DNA of 64,000 nucleotides from NCBI GenBank assembly GCA_029213305.1, contig JARGPA010000011.1:48916-112915 (forward strand). Reading direction: 5' to 3'. The translations under genes and the position numbers were made by a program. This DNA comes from Phycisphaerales bacterium. Lineage in GTDB: Bacteria > Planctomycetota > Phycisphaerae > Phycisphaerales > UBA1924. This document shows, piece after piece, positions 9,564 through 18,455 of this stretch. Positions within the stretch are counted from its first letter, which is position 1, and the number at the start of each line of letters is the position of its first letter. The notes under the pieces were generated by a model. The model had not been told where the DNA came from. It saw only the letters and a program-made list of their open reading frames with translations, and ran no database searches.

Positions 9564-11237
9564 ATGACTGATACGCACGACACCCATCAGGGTGGGGTTG
9601 AGCGCCGCGATGATCGCGTAGATCAAAGTTCGCAGGCATCATCCAGACAATCCGAATACTCTTCAGCGCCATTAAATGCGTCTGATTCAGGTGCGCTCAA
9701 AGAAATGCTCACGATCGCGATCCCTTCAGTCGCGACGATGACTTCATATACCATTATGGCATTCGTCGACAAGCTCATGGTCAAAGACATCGGGGAAGAC
9801 CCTGTCTATATCTCTGCGCAATCAAACGGGTCAATGCTCGTATGGATGCTCATGGCGTATGTACTTGGAATGAACGGCGTGATCAACTCGTTTGTTTCTC
9901 AGAACTATGGGGCAAACAAACCCGAACGAGGCGCTGCATACACATGGAACGGTTTGTGGATCGGAGCGTTCTTCTACATCACCATCATGATCCCGATGAT
10001 ATTCGTGATACCGAGTATCTATACGAGAATACATGACGGTAACCAACAGTTGATCGATTTGGAATCTCAGTATGCTGCGATCATGCTTTTGGGTGGATTC
10101 TTTGTAATCTCAGCGCGATCAATCCATCATTATTTTTACGGGTTGCATCGTCCAAATGTCGTTCTAGTCTCGGCGCTTGTTGGGAATGTTACAAACATCA
10201 TTCTCAACATATTGTTCATCTTCGGTGATGCAGGAATGCCGATCGCAGACAACTGGTTCGGACAAGCAGTTGTGTCTCCAGTATCGAGTTCTATCGCATG
10301 GATCGCGTCATTGCTTGGTATCTCTGCGATGGGTATCAAAGGCGCCGCGATCGCGACTGCAATCGGTGGTGCCATGGAGTTCTTTATTCCATTCGGATTG
10401 TTTGTAAGCGCGAAGTACGCAAGGTTATTTGGTACACGCGAAGCATGGAGAGTCTCACTCAAGTGTCTCAAGGACTTGTTTCGTGTCGGATTTGCTCCTG
10501 GGATGATGTTTGCAAATGAAATGATCTGTTGGACAATCCTCATGATGTGGCTCGTCCCAATGGGAGGAGAAGCAGTCGGGGATGATCCTGTCCTTCACAA
10601 CACGGTTGGATGGATCGCGCTCCAATACATGCATCTCAGTTTCATGCCTGCTGTTGGGATCTCGATCGCGACTCAAGCAATGGTTGGGAAAGCAATGGGC
10701 CGAGGTCGTCCAGATATTGCTGTTTCTCGTACCATGCTCGCGCTCAAAATCACAGTTGGGTACATGGGGTTGTGCGCGCTGTGCTTTGTATTGTTTCGAG
10801 AGCAGTTAGTAGATGTATTTATCAATGAGGGGACATCTGATGCAGAACGAACAAGACTCCTTGAGATTGGTGTCATTATTATGATCGCCGCAGCGGTGTT
10901 TCAGATATTTGATGCATTTGCAATCACTATGACTGGTGCGCTCCGAGGCGCGGGCGACACCGTCTGGCCAGGTGTGCTCACGATCATTTTATCATGGGTG
11001 TGCATCCCTGGGGTTGGGCTCGCGTTGATTAAGCTGGCGCCAGATCTGGGGTCGATTGGGCCTTGGATTGGCGCATCTCTTTACATCATCTTGCTTGGGA
11101 TCTTGCTCGGATACCGATTTAAAGGCGGTAAATGGAAATCCATCTCGCTTGTTGATCGGGACGAGAATGTACCCAAATCCATCGATCTGGACCCATTCGA
11201 CGATGTGATGCCTGATCCGACCATAGGAGCGGTGTAA
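9564..11237 (+). CDS. MATE family multidrug/cation efflux transporter
   Basis: A 557-residue exporter of the NorM-type MATE superfamily (MatE domains twice), which would expel organic cations or drugs using a sodium or proton gradient. About twelve hydrophobic helices are visible, beginning at LTIAIPSVATMTSYTI, with family-like stretches GMNGVINSFVSQNYGA in the first half and GRGRPDIA and GALRGAGDT in the second. The first 45 residues are hydrophilic, and the C-terminal 40 are acidic and cytosolic. The substrate cannot be inferred. Upstream, 9350-9372 contains an imperfect terminator-like inverted repeat without a T-run. Confidence 0.92.
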   Translation: MTDTHDTHQGGVERRDDRVDQSSQASSRQSEYSSAPLNASDSGALKEMLTIAIPSVATMTSYTIMAFVDKLMVKDIGEDPVYISAQSNGSMLVWMLMAYVLGMNGVINSFVSQNYGANKPERGAAYTWNGLWIGAFFYITIMIPMIFVIPSIYTRIHDGNQQLIDLESQYAAIMLLGGFFVISARSIHHYFYGLHRPNVVLVSALVGNVTNIILNILFIFGDAGMPIADNWFGQAVVSPVSSSIAWIASLLGISAMGIKGAAIATAIGGAMEFFIPFGLFVSAKYARLFGTREAWRVSLKCLKDLFRVGFAPGMMFANEMICWTILMMWLVPMGGEAVGDDPVLHNTVGWIALQYMHLSFMPAVGISIATQAMVGKAMGRGRPDIAVSRTMLALKITVGYMGLCALCFVLFREQLVDVFINEGTSDAERTRLLEIGVIIMIAAAVFQIFDAFAITMTGALRGAGDTVWPGVLTIILSWVCIPGVGLALIKLAPDLGSIGPWIGASLYIILLGILLGYRFKGGKWKSISLVDRDENVPKSIDLDPFDDVMPDPTIGAV

Positions 11238-11423
11238 TTCGTCTGGGTAAACTCAGTGAATACCTGTAGTTGGGACGGTTTTGAGATGATTGTCGACACT
11301 TCGAGGGTCTTGAGGATTCAAGGATCCATGCCTATGATCTTTTTCGCTCGGATGCGCCGAGTTGAGTACTGGAAATAGCACGGATCAGGAAATTAGATCA
11401 GGAACACTGATCAGGAGATTTTT

Positions 11424-12368
11424 ATGACGACCGATCCCATGGATATGGTGGTTGGTGCCTCTGGCACCGCTTCAGTAGATGCATCAGCAACCAATGAGTT
11501 GATGAGCAAGGCCGCCGAGATTTTGGCGACCGGCGATCGCGACGCCGCGATCAGTGCGTACCGAAATGTGTTTGCTGCAAACCCAACCAATCTCGATGCT
11601 GGATTCCAGCTCGCTTATCTGCTCGATCTGGGTGGTGAAGAAGAAGAAGCACTCTCGCTCTACGAACGAGTTTGTGAATCATCACCTGCTCCGATTAACG
11701 CACTAATGAATCTCGCAGTTCTCTACGAAGATCAAGGTGACAATGTTCGTGCAGAGCGTTGCTTGCGCCAGATTCTCGATACAAACCCGAATCATGCACG
11801 CGCACGTTTGTATATGAAAGATGTCATCGCTTCGAAGAGCATGGTCATCGAAGAAGAAAACGAGCGCGATGTGCTCAAGCGCCGCGCGTTGCTTGACACT
11901 CCGGTAACCGATTTCGAACTCACTGTTCGTGCTCGTACTTGTCTCAAGAAGATGAACATCCGCAGCCTCGGCGATCTGATCCGCATCAATGAAGCGGAAC
12001 TGATGAGCTACAAGAACTTCGGTGAATCCTCACTCGATGAGATCAAGCGAATGCTCGAAGCGAAGAACCTTCGTTTGGGTCAAGGCCGTGAAGATGCACA
12101 TCGTGTTGCTCGTCGTCAGATCCTTGAAAAACTCAAGGGCACAGGCAAGGAAAGCTTGCTTAACAAACCTGTCTCAGAACTTCAACTTTCTGTTCGTGCA
12201 CGCAAAGCACTCCAGATGCTCAATATCCAATCAATCGGCGATCTATGTTCTCACACAGAAGCTGAGTTGATGGGAGTGAAGAACTTCGGTTCGACATCAC
12301 TCGTTGAAATCCATGAGAAGTTGACCAACTGTGGACTCACTCTCCGGATTCTTGATGACGACGAATAG
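11424..12368 (+). CDS. TPR protein with two RNA polymerase alpha-CTD-like domains
   Basis: The 314 residues contain no alpha N-terminal (dimerisation) domain. Residues 27-135 form about three tetratricopeptide repeats. Residues about 161-219 and 250-308 are two copies of the RNA polymerase alpha C-terminal domain: ELTVRARTCL...SLGDLI...KNFGESSLDEIK and QLSVRARKAL...SIGDLC...KNFGSTSLVEIH. Compared with E. coli alpha-CTD, the DNA-contacting Arg265 (here R169 and R258), Gly296 and Ser299 are kept, while Asn268 and Lys298 are replaced. It could bind DNA or RNA polymerase partners as a transcription cofactor; this is inference. Planctomycetes are known to carry such proteins, but I know of no established function. 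A terminator follows. Confidence 0.85.
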   Translation: MTTDPMDMVVGASGTASVDASATNELMSKAAEILATGDRDAAISAYRNVFAANPTNLDAGFQLAYLLDLGGEEEEALSLYERVCESSPAPINALMNLAVLYEDQGDNVRAERCLRQILDTNPNHARARLYMKDVIASKSMVIEEENERDVLKRRALLDTPVTDFELTVRARTCLKKMNIRSLGDLIRINEAELMSYKNFGESSLDEIKRMLEAKNLRLGQGREDAHRVARRQILEKLKGTGKESLLNKPVSELQLSVRARKALQMLNIQSIGDLCSHTEAELMGVKNFGSTSLVEIHEKLTNCGLTLRILDDDE

Positions 12369-12400
12369 TCGTATTGAGTTATGAAAATCAGATTTGAATC

Positions 12401-12426
12401 AAGCCCGGATTTATCCGGGTTTTTCT
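12401..12426 (+). terminator. Rho-independent terminator
   Basis: CCCGGAT-TT-ATCCGGG stem followed by TTTTTC, about 33 bases after the stop of the TPR/alpha-CTD gene. Confidence 0.88.
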
Positions 12427-12554
12427 TTGCACACCTTAATCGGATGGGATACCATGCGTTCTATGACAGAGCTTGTTTGAAACTTATCGTTTTATTCTCG
12501 TACTACTTCGAGTGTTGATTACTCTTGACAATGAGTGATCCATTCGGATGGTTA

Positions 12555-12581
12555 TGCCGTCGCTTAATTCTATTGACGGCA
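12555..12581 (+). promoter_or_regulatory. Leader hairpin upstream of the RNHCP gene
   Basis: TGCCGTC and GACGGCA form a perfect 7-bp stem around a 13-base loop, ending just before the ribosome binding site of the following TTG-started gene. It may influence translation; no known riboswitch class is recognised. Confidence 0.4.
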
Positions 12582-12597
12582 CGATAAGGACTTTCAG

Positions 12598-12975
12598 TTG
12601 AAACATTTTGATAAGAACTCCCGTCAAAAGGGCGGGTTCAATTGCATACATTGCAAAGGGCATATCCCATACCAGTCATTCGGCACAAAGCAACGGAATC
12701 ACTGTCCGATGTGTTTGTGGTCAAAGCATGTAGATGATCGCATTGGTGATCGTCGATGTTCATGTCAGCAAAAAATGGAACCAATCTCCATCGCGGCGAA
12801 ATCCGACGGCGAATGGTCGATCGTGCACAAATGTGTTGGATGTGGTCAAATGAGAACGAACAGGATTGCTGGTGATGACAATGAGATGGTTCTCTTGTCA
12901 TTAGCACTTAGGCCTATCTCAGCGCCCGCGTTCCCGTTAGATATGTTGCCTGGAAACTATGGGTATTCTCAATAA
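12598..12975 (+). CDS. RNHCP domain protein (small zinc-binding protein)
   Basis: A 125-residue protein of the RNHCP family, named for its RNHCPMCLWSKHVD core at residues 34-47. Eight or more cysteines in CxxC pairs (CIHC, CPMC, CSC, CVGC) indicate one or two zinc ribbons. The biochemical role of the family is unknown to me. Translation apparently starts at TTG (12598), supported by AAGGA seven bases upstream and no better ATG in frame. A terminator follows at 13011. Confidence 0.85.
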   Translation: MKHFDKNSRQKGGFNCIHCKGHIPYQSFGTKQRNHCPMCLWSKHVDDRIGDRRCSCQQKMEPISIAAKSDGEWSIVHKCVGCGQMRTNRIAGDDNEMVLLSLALRPISAPAFPLDMLPGNYGYSQ

Positions 12976-13010
12976 CAAATTTTGAGATCAGGAACCTATG
13001 TAATCAAAGC

Positions 13011-13045
13011 AAGCGGATCTTGGTGAAAACCACGATTCGCTTTTT
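13011..13045 (+). terminator. Terminator after the RNHCP gene
   Basis: AAGCG-ATC-GGT / ACC-GAT-CGCTT interrupted stem with a GAAA-type loop and a TTTTT tail on the plus strand. It abuts the stop of the convergent BFD-like gene. Confidence 0.75.
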
Positions 13046-13319
13046 ACTCTTTTCTTTTGCCTGATTCTTTGAACTGGAGGCGTCCCTCTCTGTAGTCTTG
13101 TGCGCTCCCTTCAATGGTGGGGAGTTGTCCATTTGAACCATTTTCTCGATGTTGTCGATGCAGATCCTTGAGATATGGAACGCACCAGCCGCACCCGGTT
13201 CCGGCGCCGAGACATTCGGATATCAATGACGCGACTTGAGGGTCTTCTCGCTTGAGATAGTTCTGAATCTTCCCAAGTGATACTCCAAAGCACAGGCACA
13301 CATGATCGTTTGGTTGCAT
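13044..13319 (-). CDS. BFD-like [2Fe-2S] ferredoxin domain protein
   Basis: About 91 residues if started at the ATG at 13319; the open frame extends to 13487 but that would overlap the divergent gene and adds nothing domain-like. The cysteine pattern CLCFGVS...GTGCGWC is that of bacterioferritin-associated ferredoxin (BFD), a small [2Fe-2S] protein that helps release iron from bacterioferritin. The basic tail after the domain (HRQHRENG and onward) is longer than in BFD and probably disordered. No bacterioferritin gene is in the window, so its partner is unknown. A weak ribosome binding site makes the exact start uncertain. Confidence 0.75.
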   Translation of the reverse strand: MQPNDHVCLCFGVSLGKIQNYLKREDPQVASLISECLGAGTGCGWCVPYLKDLHRQHRENGSNGQLPTIEGSAQDYREGRLQFKESGKRKE

Positions 13320-13413
13320 TTCTTGACTCTCGATCGCTTGAGATTCGGTTTCCACGGCGCAGAGGGACTGTTTTGACCCTATTGTAGTGTCTATTCCCGT
13401 TGAAGGAGCGTGC

Positions 13414-15762
13414 ATGATCATTGTGTTTACATTAACGGTTTTCCTATCTGCGGGGCTGTTGTTCTCAGTCCAACCGATGGTTGCCAAATCGCTTCTTCCC
13501 GCATTTGGAGGGGGTTCATCAGTCTGGACAACATGTATGTTGTTCTATCAAGTGCTCCTTTTGCTTGGATATCTTTACGCACATGTGCTGATGACACGAT
13601 TCAGCCGTCGATCTCAGTTAGTCATTCATTCGATTCTGCTTGTCGCCGCGATCACGATCGGAGTGTTGTTTGACACCCCTGTTGCACCAGAGAATGCATC
13701 AACATTCCCTGTCCCTTGGTTAATCCTTCAACTCTCACTTATATCTGGTTTGCCGTTCTTTGCGATTTCAAGCGCAGGACCATTGATCCAGGGTTGGTTT
13801 GCTCGGACCGGGCATGAACGCGCACACGACCCATACTTTCTCTACGCCGCGAGTAATGCGGGAAGTCTCATTGGGTTACTTGCTTATCCGTTTCTTTTTG
13901 AACCAAATCTAGGGATTGCAGCTCAAAGACAATACTGGCTCATCGGATTTGGAGTCTTTATTTTACTTGCGATGTACGCTGCGAGTCGGACTCAGAAAGC
14001 AACCAAAGAAACTCCAAAACAACGTAAGCGCCGCCTCAAAGAAGAAGCAAGGCTCACGGTGGTTTCTCCCGGGGATGATGATCGAGCAGTAGATGATGTC
14101 ATTACATTCAAGCGCCGATTATTCTGGATCTATCTTGCGTTTATTCCATCGACAATGCTTTTGGGAGTTACGACATATATCACGACTGATGTTGTGTCAT
14201 TGCCATTGTTGTGGATTTTGCCCTTAGTGCTCTATCTGATCACGATGATTATCGCATTTGGTTCGAAGTCTCAAAGAGCGGTAAAGGATTTCACCCGTCC
14301 TATGGTCCTCTCCACGATCGCTGCGATGATCCTCCTGATGGCAAGTGAAATGAGCGCTGAGCTTTCGATGGTCATGGTGATCCTCATCGAGCTCTTACTT
14401 CTTACTTCCGTTGGAATCGTCTGCCACGGACGACTCGCAATGAACAGGCCAGCTGCGAAGCATCTAACAGAGTTTTATTTACTCATGTCAGTCGGCGGCG
14501 CATTGGGAGGTTTTTTCAATGGGATCATTGCTCCATTGTTCTTCATCACAAACTTTGAATATGCGATTGCGCTCGTGCTCGCAGTTTCAGTACTCCCTTG
14601 GTCCGCGGATCTAGTCAATCTTACAAAGAAAAAAGCTCGTTTTGTTAAAATCCGTAGACGAGTCGGGTATCCGTTGTGCTTATTGCTTTATGTATTGGTA
14701 GTAGGATTCTACGGAACAGAGATAACCAACTTTGTAAATCAGTTCCTTCCAACATCAATCAGCGAAGGTTTTACAGTCAACATGACAATGGTGTTCCTTA
14801 TGACTGTTGTGCCATCAGTTATGATCTATCTTGCTTGGAAAGATGGGCTCGCATGCGCAATAACGATATTCTTGCCTTTGTTTGCGATTCAGTACAACTC
14901 TGTAAACACGGATAGCGTCATTTACATTGCCAGAACTTTTTACGGCACTCACGAAGTTCACCAAGATTTTTACCCCGATACAGAACTCGGACGGCTTGTC
15001 AAAATTCATACTCTCAAGCATGGTACAACAAAGCATGGTGTTCAATTTCTTGATCCCGCATTCGAGCTTGAACCACTCGGGTATTACCATTCGAATGGTC
15101 CTTGTGGAACTATCATGCGAACGATCAAATCCATGCGTCCAGAAGGCGCAAGGATTGGAATCATGGGATTGGGTTCTGGAGCGATCGTCGCACATGGTCG
15201 GCCTCAAGATAACATTGTGTTCTTCGAAATTGATCCCGAAGTAAAACGAATCGCAGAGAACCCAGAACTGTTCACTTACCTTTCGAACGCTCGTACTCAG
15301 ATTGAAGTTCGTCTGGGAGATGCAAGAAAACTCATTGAAGATTCACAGGAAAATCAAGAAGAAAAATTCGATCTACTCCATGCGGATGCATTTACATCCG
15401 ACTCAATCCCAGTTCACTTGGTCACCAAAGAAGCAATCGAGTTGTACTTCGATCGATTGACAGATGATGGAATGATTGTTCTCCACATCTCAAACCGGTA
15501 TCTTGATCTTGAACCACTGGTGTACGAGCTAAGTATCCAGACAACTGGATTGCCCCCGATGGTCTTCGATGATGTTGATATTTCAGAAGAGGACATGGTG
15601 TACCATTATCCCTCAAAATGGATGGTGATCACGAAGGATGTTCAGACCGCGATCCGTTTGGGAGAAGCTGGAATGCTTGTTTCTGGGGTTGCAGATGAAG
15701 ATCGAGTACAAATTTGGACAGATGACTTTTCAGACATCATTTCTTTGATTCGATGGCACTAA
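13414..15762 (+). CDS. Multi-pass membrane protein fused to a spermidine-synthase-like methyltransferase-fold domain
   Basis: The ATG at 13414 with AAGGAG five bases upstream gives 782 residues. The first 530 residues hold about twelve membrane helices in a transporter-like array, interrupted near residue 195-225 by a basic cytosolic loop (RKRRLKEEARL). The C-terminal 230 residues form a Rossmann-type polyamine aminopropyltransferase-like domain: GIMGLGSGAIVAHG (cofactor-binding glycine loop), FFEIDPEV (acidic residue ending strand 2), LGDARKL and LLHADAF. Such SpeE-like fusions occur widely in bacteria without a demonstrated substrate. It is divergent from the BFD-like gene and followed closely by aroC. 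Confidence 0.88.
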   Translation: MIIVFTLTVFLSAGLLFSVQPMVAKSLLPAFGGGSSVWTTCMLFYQVLLLLGYLYAHVLMTRFSRRSQLVIHSILLVAAITIGVLFDTPVAPENASTFPVPWLILQLSLISGLPFFAISSAGPLIQGWFARTGHERAHDPYFLYAASNAGSLIGLLAYPFLFEPNLGIAAQRQYWLIGFGVFILLAMYAASRTQKATKETPKQRKRRLKEEARLTVVSPGDDDRAVDDVITFKRRLFWIYLAFIPSTMLLGVTTYITTDVVSLPLLWILPLVLYLITMIIAFGSKSQRAVKDFTRPMVLSTIAAMILLMASEMSAELSMVMVILIELLLLTSVGIVCHGRLAMNRPAAKHLTEFYLLMSVGGALGGFFNGIIAPLFFITNFEYAIALVLAVSVLPWSADLVNLTKKKARFVKIRRRVGYPLCLLLYVLVVGFYGTEITNFVNQFLPTSISEGFTVNMTMVFLMTVVPSVMIYLAWKDGLACAITIFLPLFAIQYNSVNTDSVIYIARTFYGTHEVHQDFYPDTELGRLVKIHTLKHGTTKHGVQFLDPAFELEPLGYYHSNGPCGTIMRTIKSMRPEGARIGIMGLGSGAIVAHGRPQDNIVFFEIDPEVKRIAENPELFTYLSNARTQIEVRLGDARKLIEDSQENQEEKFDLLHADAFTSDSIPVHLVTKEAIELYFDRLTDDGMIVLHISNRYLDLEPLVYELSIQTTGLPPMVFDDVDISEEDMVYHYPSKWMVITKDVQTAIRLGEAGMLVSGVADEDRVQIWTDDFSDIISLIRWH

Positions 15763-15782
15763 AAGGCCGAGGATAGTTGACG

Positions 15783-17000
15783 ATGCCAATGCCTTCAAAC
15801 AGACTTAGTTACCAAACCGCCGGCGAATCCCACGGTCCTGCGCTGATCGCAACGATCCTTGGGGTTCCTGCTGGGCTCACAATTGATGAAGCGGTGATCA
15901 ACACCGAGCTTGCACGCAGGCAGGGTGGGTACGGACGCGGCGGCCGTCAGAAGCTAGAAACAGATACTATCGAGATTCTTACAGGTGTCCGCCGAGGAAA
16001 ATCGATCGGCGCGCCGATTACTTTTCTCGTGAAGAACCGTGACTCCCGACTCGACGATCTGGAACGCACACCTCCGGTTCATCGTCCGCGTCCAGGACAT
16101 GCGGATCTCGCAGGAAGTATCAAATGGTTGACTACTGATTGCCGAGAAACACTCGAACGCGCGAGCGCTCGCGAAACCGCTGCGAGAGTTGCCGCGACTT
16201 GCGTTGGGCGATTGATTTTAAAAGAAATCTTTGGAGTTGAAGTCTTCGGATTCGTTCGTTCAATTCTCGAAGCTCGAACAGATGTCGATGTCAATCATGC
16301 GGATCTCGATTCGTTGATTTCTTCACGAAATGAATCTGACACTTACACACTCGATGAAGCAACCACAACGCGCCAATGCGAGATCATTCGTCAAGCAAAG
16401 ATCGACAAAGACACTGTCGGAGGCGATGTCGAATGCCATATCTTTGGATGTCCTCCAGGTGTCGGGAGTTCTATGAACTGGTACGACAAACTCGATGCGA
16501 GAATTGCATACGCAGTAATGGGTATCCAAGCATTCAAAGCAGTGGGGATCGGACTCGGGGCAGAATGCTCTCATCGGACTGGTTCCCAAGTGCACGATCC
16601 GATCCATTTCGATGCATCAAAAGTCAACGAATCATCACTCGGTTTTGTTCGTCCTTCAAACAATGCAGGCGGAACCGAAGGCGGAATGACAAACGGTCAA
16701 CCCATAGTTGTCACAGGAACAATGAAACCAATCTCGACACTTCTCCAAGGATTGCCCTCGGTTGATCTGAACACGAAACAACCTCAAGACTCACAATATG
16801 AACGTTCAGATGTTTGCGCAGTTTCCGCAGCAAGTGTTGTCATGGAGAACGCAGTCGCGTTTGAAGTCGCAAGCGCTTTCATGGAAAAATTTGGAGGCGA
16901 CAGCGTCATCGAAACTCGAGCGAACTTTGAATCATTCCTAGATGTTGCTCGAACACTACCGCTCAATGATCTCGACTCCCCAGATTCAGTGATTGCTTGA
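15783..17000 (+). CDS. aroC: Chorismate synthase
   Basis: Catalyses the last step of the shikimate pathway, EPSP to chorismate, with reduced FMN. The family signatures GESHG near the N-terminus, RRQGGYGRGGRQ, SARETAARVAA and SNNAGGTEGGM are all present. An in-frame TTG at 15777 is possible, but the ATG at 15783 has GAGG at a better distance; this gives 405 residues, slightly long for the family owing to C-terminal extension. It begins about 20 bases after the membrane spermidine-synthase-like gene. Confidence 0.96.
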   Translation: MPMPSNRLSYQTAGESHGPALIATILGVPAGLTIDEAVINTELARRQGGYGRGGRQKLETDTIEILTGVRRGKSIGAPITFLVKNRDSRLDDLERTPPVHRPRPGHADLAGSIKWLTTDCRETLERASARETAARVAATCVGRLILKEIFGVEVFGFVRSILEARTDVDVNHADLDSLISSRNESDTYTLDEATTTRQCEIIRQAKIDKDTVGGDVECHIFGCPPGVGSSMNWYDKLDARIAYAVMGIQAFKAVGIGLGAECSHRTGSQVHDPIHFDASKVNESSLGFVRPSNNAGGTEGGMTNGQPIVVTGTMKPISTLLQGLPSVDLNTKQPQDSQYERSDVCAVSAASVVMENAVAFEVASAFMEKFGGDSVIETRANFESFLDVARTLPLNDLDSPDSVIA

Positions 17001-17086
17001 AGTACTTTGCAAGGATGAATACCTCGATTTCATCAGGCATTCTTGAGATATTAATGCAAAAATGAATATTGACCCGATGTAGTTAC

Positions 17087-17300
17087 AATCGGCGGAGTCC
17101 GATTCTGTACCCAATGCATTCGAAACATGTTCCTTGATCATCATCAATGGTAATTAGGAACATGTTGTTGAATGGTGTTGAAACTTGGATCGCTCTCTCT
17201 CCGAGCGACGCTCAGCGGTGCTTCGATTCCCTCAAAGTAAAGCAAACGAGCGTGTGCTCCTCTTCAGCCCTCTCCCGTCCCTCCGGGAGAGGGCTTTGTT
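17087..17300 (+). ncRNA. Possible structured small RNA or folded 3' region after aroC
   Basis: Not matched to a known family. Four hairpins occur in order: AATCGG/CCGATT (17087-17104), a 10-bp AACATGTTCC/GGAACATGTT stem (17124-17166) enclosing TTGAT/ATCAA, TCGCTC/GAGCGA (17190-17208), and a strong terminator stem (17266-17295). A weak TTGAGA (17043-17048) with AATATT 16 bases later could be a promoter. It may also simply be the aroC 3' untranslated region. Confidence 0.35.
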
Positions 17301-17303
17301 TTT
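17266..17303 (+). terminator. Strong rho-independent terminator
   Basis: AGCCCTCTCCCG pairs with CGGGAGAGGGCT around a five-base loop, followed by TTGTTTTTG. It ends either aroC transcription or the candidate small RNA. Confidence 0.9.
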
Positions 17304-17321
17304 GAGCGATCAATTGAGTAT

Positions 17322-17918
17322 CTATGAGTTGATCCGCTTGAGCAATCCATCTCGGACTTGTTCCCATTGAGTATGAGTTACTGAATACACCGCAGAGTCT
17401 CGAAAGTATCCATCAGGCATGATGATGTGATTTCGAAGAATGCCTTCATACTCTGCGCCGAGCTTTGAGATAGCTGCTCTTGAATGCGCGTTTCGAGAAT
17501 CGGTACTCAAGACAACTCGAATCGCACCAAGTTCTTCAATTGCATGCTTGAGCATCAAGTACTTCATCGAAGGATTTACTTTGGTGCCTCTTGCAGATTT
17601 GGTGATCCAAGTTGATCCTATTTCTAACCCATAATGATCCGCAGCGATATTGAGATAGCTTGTCGATCCAATTGCCTTCTTTGTCGCATTATCGATCACG
17701 CTGAAAGAAACAGTGTTTGATCGTTTCTGTTGAAACTCAATATATCGCCGCACTTCATTGGGAGTAATGACAGACGATCGCATTGCCATGTACTTAAACA
17801 CTTCAGGGTCGATAGATTCGACGATATCAGCACAGTGATCGAGTGAGATAGGTTCGAGCGTAACGACTGCGTTTGAAAGAGTGACAGGGCCACAGTTCAT
17901 TGGGGAAAATCGATTCAT
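17322..17918 (-). CDS. GNAT family N-acetyltransferase (RimJ/RimL type)
   Basis: About 198 residues using the ATG at 17918; a TTG two codons upstream is also possible. Family features are the strand VVTLEPISLDH, the central SFSVIDNATKKAIGSTSYLN, and GLEIGSTWI preceding the acetyl-CoA loop, then RVVLSTDSRNAHSRAAISKLGAEYEGILRN in pieces typical of RimJ/RimL-like enzymes (N-x-x-S-R-A-A-I-x-K-L-G). The pyrophosphate loop is atypical (TKSARGTKVNP) and matches a subgroup annotated as GNAT of unknown substrate. The preceding terminator separates it from aroC. Confidence 0.85.
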   Translation of the reverse strand: MNRFSPMNCGPVTLSNAVVTLEPISLDHCADIVESIDPEVFKYMAMRSSVITPNEVRRYIEFQQKRSNTVSFSVIDNATKKAIGSTSYLNIAADHYGLEIGSTWITKSARGTKVNPSMKYLMLKHAIEELGAIRVVLSTDSRNAHSRAAISKLGAEYEGILRNHIIMPDGYFRDSAVYSVTHTQWEQVRDGLLKRINS

Positions 17919-17955
17919 GTTCAATATTAGGAGTCTCGATTGCTAGGATACATTC

Positions 17956-18450
17956 ATGAGAGCGCTGAATAGAGACCTCAAGCAGTATCTCAAAAAACAT
18001 GATGTTGCATGTGCAAACTGTGGGTACAACCTGCGAGGCATCCGAAAACTCATTTGTCCAGAGTGCGGCGTGGACACTTCTTTCCGGAATCTCGATGAGC
18101 TGGTCGAAGAACTTCGTTTAGAGTATGTAATTGAAGAGAACGAGTTCGGTTTCTATCGGTGGATCACAAAGTGTTTGACATGGGTCCTTATGATCGACGG
18201 GATTTTGGCAATCTCATTAGTCTGGTCGTCTGGATGGAAACAGATTATCCCTTTTGGGTTGTTCTTCAGTATACTCGCAGGCGGCAACTTCTGGATTCGC
18301 CAGAAGATATTTGTTAACTCAACAAGTATATTGCCGTTCCATAAACGAACGCTTGATTCGTATCGAGACATCTATGGATCACTGACACTCACTGCACTTA
18401 TCGCAGCCGTGGGTTTAGGTGGATTCGGATTGTTACTGTTCAGTTGGTAG
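17956..18450 (+). CDS. Zinc-ribbon membrane protein of unknown function
   Basis: 164 residues. An N-terminal zinc ribbon with C19/C22 and C34/C37 (CANCGYNLRG, CPECG) is followed by an amphipathic helix and three hydrophobic segments near residues 75-97, 98-116 and 140-163. Small proteins with this CxxCGYxLxG ribbon plus membrane helices are frequent in planctomycetes but not functionally assigned. It is divergent from the acetyltransferase gene and ends only five bases from the convergent gspE stop. Confidence 0.75.
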   Translation: MRALNRDLKQYLKKHDVACANCGYNLRGIRKLICPECGVDTSFRNLDELVEELRLEYVIEENEFGFYRWITKCLTWVLMIDGILAISLVWSSGWKQIIPFGLFFSILAGGNFWIRQKIFVNSTSILPFHKRTLDSYRDIYGSLTLTALIAAVGLGGFGLLLFSW

Positions 18451-18455
18451 TCGTA

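Noticed and set aside
13320..13487. Longer N-terminal frame for the BFD-like gene
   Set aside because: It would overlap the divergent membrane gene and adds residues with no domain and no good ribosome binding site.
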